From contig JAEURL010000143.1 of the NCBI GenBank assembly GCA_016789165.1, positions 1 to 6,490 of the forward strand: a stretch of 6,490 nt of DNA. Reading direction: 5' to 3'. The stretch is from Anaerolineales bacterium (GTDB lineage Bacteria > Chloroflexota > Anaerolineae > Anaerolineales > UBA6663). The position numbers and the translations under genes are program-made. Each line of letters starts with the position of its first letter. The first letter of the stretch is position 1. A model generated the notes under the pieces. That model searched no databases and had not been told where the DNA came from. It saw only the letters and a program-made list of their open reading frames with translations. Below, one piece after another: positions 1-3,749 of this stretch.

Positions 1-1
1 G

Positions 2-445
2 TGGCGGGCCCTGCCGGCCGTCGGCCCGGACCTGTTCTACAACGCCGACGTCGCCGCCAACCCCGCCGCCTTCTTCAGCCAGGTGATCTTCTCGATGGGC
101 TGCCACGCCGGCCTGAGCGTGCCGGACGGGGCGGTGGGCAACGCGCTCAGCAGCCCGGACTTCGCCCAGGTCTTCGCCGGCGCCGGCGCGGCCAGCTTTG
201 TGGCCAACACCGGCTACGGCTACGGCATGGATGACTCGGTCTACGCTTCCGAGCAGCTGATGCTCTTCTACACCCAGGAGCTGGGCGCCGCGGCCGGCCG
301 GTCCGTGGGCCAAGCCCTGCTGGACGCCAAGCGCCGCTACTTCGCCAGCCTGCCGGCCGAGGGCTTCGGCCTGTACGATGAGAAAGCCCTGCTGGAGGCC
401 ACGCTCTACGGCCTGCCCATGCAGCGCGTGACCGTCCCCAGCCCG
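2..445 (+). other. Peptidase C25/caspase-fold domain, C-terminal part with catalytic Cys
   Basis: The segment VIFSMGCHAGLSVPD has a hydrophobic strand followed by Cys, the clan CD arrangement for the nucleophile (codon 101-103). It is followed by a helix ending in an FAGAGAASFVANTGYGYG strand, which parallels the strand after the catalytic Cys in gingipains. A helix beginning SEQLMLFYTQEL and the closing block YDEKALLEATLYGLP complete the domain, and the latter looks like the usual end of bacterial C25-type domains. The catalytic His normally precedes the Cys by a few dozen residues and falls outside the window, so the dyad is only half visible. A CHAT-type caspase-like domain is the main alternative. 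Confidence 0.8.
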
Positions 446-3400
446 CGGCCGGTGAGCAACAGCGCCCTCCACCCGGACTTCGGCGCCGCCCAGCCGGCCG
501 GCCAGCTCACCAGCATCGGCCTGGACCTGAGCCTCAGCCCGGCCGCGACGACCTCGCTGACCGGAACCGTCTACAGCTTCGCCGGCGAAACCCAGGCCTT
601 CCCCGGCCGGCCCATCCAGCCGCGCGGCGGCGTGGCGGCGCCCGCCCCGGCGGGCCAGCTCCTGCGCGGCGCCCTGCTCACCGGGGCCGGCTACACAGAT
701 CGGCCCACCTTCAACCCCGTGATCGCCCGGCCGGTCACCGACGTGGCCCTGCCCGAGCCGGCCTACACGGCCGCCGGCTGGACGCCCGGCCAGTTCTGGG
801 CCGTCAACGGCCTGGCCGGCCAGCCGCGCGTCAACGTGGTGGGCGGGCAGTTCAACCCGGCCGGCCCCGGCGGCCTGCCCACCGAGCGCCTCTACACGGA
901 TCTGGCCCTGGACCTGTACTACGCCCCGACGGCCTCCACTGACTTCGCCCCGCCGGTCGTGCGCGACGTCAACAGCCAGATGGCGGCGGCCGGCGGCGCC
1001 GCGGTCTTCGTCAACGTCGAGGACGTCTCCGGCGTCCAGCGCGTGCTGGCCACCTACAACGACGCCGGCGCCGGCCGCTGGCGCAGCGTGGACCTGGCCT
1101 TGGACGGCGCGGGCGTGCTGTGGACGGGCGTCCTGCCCGTGCCGGTGGATACGCCCTTCTTCGTGCAGGCCCTGGACACGGCCGGCAACTCCATCTACGC
1201 CGACAGCCGCGGCGGCTACTACCGCGCCGGCCGCTCCGCCTCGGATGCGATCAACCTGGTGGGCGTGCCGCACGTCTTCACCGCCACCGTGCAGATCGAC
1301 GACGGCGACGGCGATGCCGTGGTGTGGGAGCCGGTGCCGCTGGACGTCAGCGGCCGGCTGTTGATCAGCCTGGGCGGCATCCCGGCCACACGGTCAGACT
1401 GTGTGCTGGACGCCGCCGGCCAATGCCCGATTGTGATCACGGCCACGGTGCCCGGCCACGTCATCCTGGGCGTCCAGTGGTCGGGCGACGTGACCACCCA
1501 GGAAGGCCTGGCCGTGAACGTGGACGGCCGCGTGGACGACATCGTCAAGACCTACATGGCCGCCGGCGTGCAGATCACGCCGCGCAGCCAGACCCTGGAA
1601 GTCAACTCTCCGCTGACGCTCACCGTCCACGTGACCCGGGACGAGGGCGCCGGGCCGGAGCCGGCCGCCGGCGTGACGCCCACCGTCACCTTCTCCGGTC
1701 CGGCCCTCACCAATGGCTGCGCGGCCGGCACCGACGCGAACGGCAACTGCCTGGTGACCGTCAACGCGGGCCAGGCCGGCGTCTACACCCTGACCGCGGC
1801 CGTGAACGTCCCGGCCGGCCCGCAAAGCCTGCCGGCCGTCGCCACGGCGGCCGTCACCTACGTGGACGCCCAACTCACGCTCACGCCCGGCGCCGCCGCG
1901 GCTGAGGTCAACCAGTCTGTCCCGGTCACCGCCGCGCTGAGCGTCAATCTGGGCGGCGGCTTCGGCCCGGCGCCGGACGGCACCCTGATCACGTTCACGG
2001 CCACCGGTCCGCTGACGCCCACCACCTGCGCCACCCAGGCCGGCGCCTGCCAGGTGTTCCTCACCTCCGCGCAGGCCGGCCCGCTCACCACCCAGGCGAC
2101 CGCCGCGGTGCTGGCGGGCGGGGTGGCGGTCACGCGCACGGCCAGCGCCGCCGTGACCTTCGTGGACGCCCGGCTCGTCATCGGCGCGGACGGCGCCAGC
2201 GCGGTGGGCACCTCCCAGACGTACACCGTGGTGGTGACGGCCAATGCCGGCAACGGCTACGGTTTCCTGCCGGTGGCCGGCCTCCATCCCACGGTCACCG
2301 TCAGCCCGCCGGCCACGGTGCTGTTCAACAGCTGCGCCCTCACCGGCACGGCCGGCGACGGCGCCTGCGCGGTCACCATCCAGTCCAACGTCGCCGGCGC
2401 CTTCCTGGGCCAGGCCGCCGCCGACATCCCGGTGGGCGGCTTGAGCCTGTATCGCGCGACCAGCCAGGGCGCCGTCAAGCGCTTTGTGGATGCGCGCCTG
2501 CGCTTCCTGCCGCCGCTCACCGCCATCAACGGCCTCGACGAGCCGCACACCTTCACGGTGCTGGTGGAGCAGAACGATGGCTCGGGCTGGCAGGCGGCGC
2601 CCAACGCGCCGCCCGTGACCGTCGCCTTCAGCCTGAGCGCCAACCAGGCCAACGCCTACTTCACGGCCGGCAGCACCTGCCTGCTGGTGGACGGGCAGTG
2701 CGGGGTGACGATCAACAGCACCCAGGCCGGCTCGGTGACCCTCAACGCCCAGGCCAGCCTCTCGGTCAGCGGCGTGCCTCTGACCGCCTCCACGGCCGGC
2801 TCGGACGTGACCGTCACCAAGACCTTCGTGGCCGGCGCGCTCAGCTGGAGCAAGGTGAACGACGCCGGCCAGCCGCTGGGCGGCGCGGCCTTCCAGGTCT
2901 GCCGCACGGCGGATCGCTTCAATACCACCCTGCCCAGCCCGGAGTGCCAGCTGGTGGCCGACAACGACCCGCTGCTGGATACGGACAACCGGGCCGGCTT
3001 CCTGGCGCTGGCGAATCAAAAGCTGGGCACGTACAGCGTGCAGGAGGCGGCGGCGCCGGCCGGCTACAGCCTGGATACCGTCCCGCGGACCGTGAGCGCG
3101 AGCCTGGAGGCGCCCAATGGCGTGATCGCCGCGCCCTTCGTGAACGCCCGCCTGGCCACCGGCCGGCTGACGCCCACCCAGACCACCTGCCAGGATTACG
3201 CCGCCGGCACGGCCGCCGACCAGACCGCCGTGCTCTACACGGTCAAGAACGGCGTGATCAACAGCGTGGCGCCGGGCGTGTTCTTCTACTACAGCCGGGT
3301 CACGGCGCCGGCCGCCAGCTTCACCATCAGTGTGCAGCAGACGGTGAGCCAGGCCGTGGCGCCGCCCTTCGCGGCCCTGTTCGCAGTGCAGAACAACAAC

Positions 3401-3661
3401 CAGGTCCGGCTCTTCAACGCGGACTGCAGCGTCAGCGCCCAGCTGGCCGGCTTCACGGCCGGCAACGGCCAGGCCGGCCTCACCGTCAGCGGGGCGGCGC
3501 CCGGCCAGGTCTTCATCGTCTCGGTGAAGTACGATGCCGGGAGCGTGTCCGGCCAGGCGGCGCCCGCGCCGACGCCGGCCCCGCGCTATGACTTCGAGAC
3601 GCGCGTGAACGGCGCGCCGGCCGACCACGACGCCGACGGCCTGGCGCTTGCCCTGAAGTAA
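2..3661 (+). CDS. Secreted gingipain-like (C25) cysteine peptidase with Ig-like repeats and SpaA domain, 5'-partial
   Basis: The frame is open from base 2 to a TAA at 3659-3661, giving 1219 residues. The true start lies left of the window, and the GTG at 83 is internal because conserved peptidase sequence precedes it. Residues below count from that GTG codon as 1. Order: peptidase C25/caspase-fold catalytic domain (-27 to about 118; VIFSMGCHAGLSVPD with presumed nucleophile Cys7, then NTGYGYG and YDEKALLEATLYGLP); beta-rich linker (about 119-288); Ig-like domain (about 289-383); five Cys-paired Ig-like repeats (about 385-917); SpaA/Cna-B domain (about 916-1024); C-terminal beta domain (about 1025-1166) and a Pro/Ala-rich tail. 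The catalytic His should lie upstream and is not visible. The likely role is an extracellular or surface protease whose repeats form a stalk; substrate unknown. No membrane helix, LPXTG motif or other C-terminal anchor is seen. The signal peptide cannot be assessed. The domain reading is solid; proteolytic activity is inferred. Confidence 0.9.
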   Translation, partial: WRALPAVGPDLFYNADVAANPAAFFSQVIFSMGCHAGLSVPDGAVGNALSSPDFAQVFAGAGAASFVANTGYGYGMDDSVYASEQLMLFYTQELGAAAGRSVGQALLDAKRRYFASLPAEGFGLYDEKALLEATLYGLPMQRVTVPSPRPVSNSALHPDFGAAQPAGQLTSIGLDLSLSPAATTSLTGTVYSFAGETQAFPGRPIQPRGGVAAPAPAGQLLRGALLTGAGYTDRPTFNPVIARPVTDVALPEPAYTAAGWTPGQFWAVNGLAGQPRVNVVGGQFNPAGPGGLPTERLYTDLALDLYYAPTASTDFAPPVVRDVNSQMAAAGGAAVFVNVEDVSGVQRVLATYNDAGAGRWRSVDLALDGAGVLWTGVLPVPVDTPFFVQALDTAGNSIYADSRGGYYRAGRSASDAINLVGVPHVFTATVQIDDGDGDAVVWEPVPLDVSGRLLISLGGIPATRSDCVLDAAGQCPIVITATVPGHVILGVQWSGDVTTQEGLAVNVDGRVDDIVKTYMAAGVQITPRSQTLEVNSPLTLTVHVTRDEGAGPEPAAGVTPTVTFSGPALTNGCAAGTDANGNCLVTVNAGQAGVYTLTAAVNVPAGPQSLPAVATAAVTYVDAQLTLTPGAAAAEVNQSVPVTAALSVNLGGGFGPAPDGTLITFTATGPLTPTTCATQAGACQVFLTSAQAGPLTTQATAAVLAGGVAVTRTASAAVTFVDARLVIGADGASAVGTSQTYTVVVTANAGNGYGFLPVAGLHPTVTVSPPATVLFNSCALTGTAGDGACAVTIQSNVAGAFLGQAAADIPVGGLSLYRATSQGAVKRFVDARLRFLPPLTAINGLDEPHTFTVLVEQNDGSGWQAAPNAPPVTVAFSLSANQANAYFTAGSTCLLVDGQCGVTINSTQAGSVTLNAQASLSVSGVPLTASTAGSDVTVTKTFVAGALSWSKVNDAGQPLGGAAFQVCRTADRFNTTLPSPECQLVADNDPLLDTDNRAGFLALANQKLGTYSVQEAAAPAGYSLDTVPRTVSASLEAPNGVIAAPFVNARLATGRLTPTQTTCQDYAAGTAADQTAVLYTVKNGVINSVAPGVFFYYSRVTAPAASFTISVQQTVSQAVAPPFAALFAVQNNNQVRLFNADCSVSAQLAGFTAGNGQAGLTVSGAAPGQVFIVSVKYDAGSVSGQAAPAPTPAPRYDFETRVNGAPADHDADGLALALK
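446..1234 (+). other. Beta-rich linker plus Ig-like domain after the peptidase
   Basis: Residues about 119-288 (GTG at 83 = 1) contain no cysteine and alternate short hydrophobic strands with Pro/Gly turns. A recognisable element is QPRVNVVGGQFNP followed by ERLYTDLALDLYY. I cannot assign this part to a named family. Residues about 289-383 (from APPVVRDV, through FVQALDTAGNSIYADSRGGYY) look like a single Ig-like domain of the kind that follows the catalytic domain in gingipain-type peptidases. Both probably position the protease relative to the stalk, which is inference. Confidence 0.55.
1235..2833 (+). repeat. Five tandem Ig-like repeats with conserved Cys pairs
   Basis: Five diverged protein repeats of about 100-115 residues cover residues about 385-917 (GTG at 83 = 1). 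Each has a strand such as HTFTVLVEQ, a turn with a Gly-rich pattern (DDGDGD, DEGAGP, GGGFGP, GNGYGF, NDGSGW), a threonine/valine-rich strand, and a Cys pair spaced by 6-10 residues: 440/448, 546/556, 649/656, 751/762 and 866/873. A pattern like QAGxxTL follows the second Cys. Joints read TYVDAQL, TFVDARL and RFVDARL. The layout matches secreted bacterial Ig-like (Big/invasin-like) stalk modules, and the pairs are likely disulfides. At DNA level the copies are diverged, so this is an old duplication and not a recent expansion. Confidence 0.8.
2828..3154 (+). other. SpaA/Cna-B-type (prealbumin-like) domain with predicted isopeptide triad
   Basis: Residues about 916-1024 (GTG at 83 = 1) have the SpaA/Cna-B signature: LSWSKVNDAGQPLGGAAFQV at the start, GTYSVQEAAAPAGYSLD in the middle and PFVNARL at the end. 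In this family an intramolecular isopeptide bond joins a Lys in the first strand to an Asn in the last, assisted by a Glu before the APxGY motif. All three are present: Lys924 (2852-2854), Glu988 (3044-3046) and Asn1021 (3143-3145). An additional pair, Cys940 and Cys955, flanks an insertion after the second strand and may form a disulfide. Such domains rigidify surface proteins; bond formation is predicted only. Confidence 0.8.
3155..3658 (+). other. Unassigned C-terminal beta domain and Pro/Ala-rich tail
   Basis: Residues about 1025-1192 (GTG at 83 = 1) begin TGRLTPTQTTCQDYAAG and continue with strands such as GVFFYYSRV and FTISVQQTV. Only two cysteines occur, Cys1036 and Cys1115, about 80 residues apart, a possible long-range disulfide. 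After QVFIVSVKYDAG comes a short linker QAAPAPTPAP and a polar end, DHDADGLALALK. There is no hydrophobic helix, basic cluster, LPXTG or recognisable sorting signal. I cannot name the family. It could be a ligand-binding or assembly domain, or a cryptic secretion or retention signal. Confidence 0.5.
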
Positions 3662-3686
3662 CGCCGCTCTCCCCGCGGCCTGAAAC

Positions 3687-3720
3687 GCAAGACCGGCGGC
3701 TCACAGGCCGCCGGTCTTGT
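3687..3720. terminator. Hairpin between convergent genes, probable shared terminator
   Basis: The arms CAAGACCGGCGGC (3688-3700) and GCCGCCGGTCTTG (3707-3719) are perfectly complementary over 13 bp, with a six-base loop TCACAG and a possible extra G-U closing pair at 3687/3720. It lies 26 bases after the TAA of the + gene and 30 bases from the end of the stop codon of the - gene, the place expected for a terminator serving both. The T-tracts are short on either strand (TCTTGTCAGTT on +, TCTTGCGTTTC on -), so efficiency in either direction is uncertain. A hairpin that only protects transcript 3' ends is the alternative. Confidence 0.75.
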
Positions 3721-3749
3721 CAGTTAAAGGCGTGGGTAAACGGGCCGGC

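Noticed and set aside
83..85. GTG at 83 as the start of the long + gene.
   Set aside because: The same frame is open to the left edge and encodes plausible upstream peptidase sequence (ending NPAAFFSQ); the GTG falls inside the strand leading to the catalytic Cys, so a start here would destroy the fold.
1..234. A GTG-started 77-codon frame at the left edge.
   Set aside because: It is out of frame with the conserved peptidase sequence and is Arg/Pro-rich as expected for an off-frame reading of GC-rich DNA.
1120..1905. Frame-shifted + strand open frames (also 2244-2444 and 2698-3591) inside the stalk gene.
   Set aside because: They are Arg/Gly/His-rich off-frame readings with no motif; the main frame is continuous, so no frameshift needs explaining.
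1235..2833. Possible recent tandem DNA repeat or recombination hotspot in the Ig-like array.
   Set aside because: The units are similar only at protein level, and the copies differ in length (about 100-115 residues) and in most bases.
1394..3628. A 744-codon open frame antisense to the peptidase/stalk gene.
   Set aside because: It reads as Arg/Gly/Ala/His-rich text without recognisable domains and mirrors the GC-biased codons of the + gene, which carries clear domain motifs across the same stretch.
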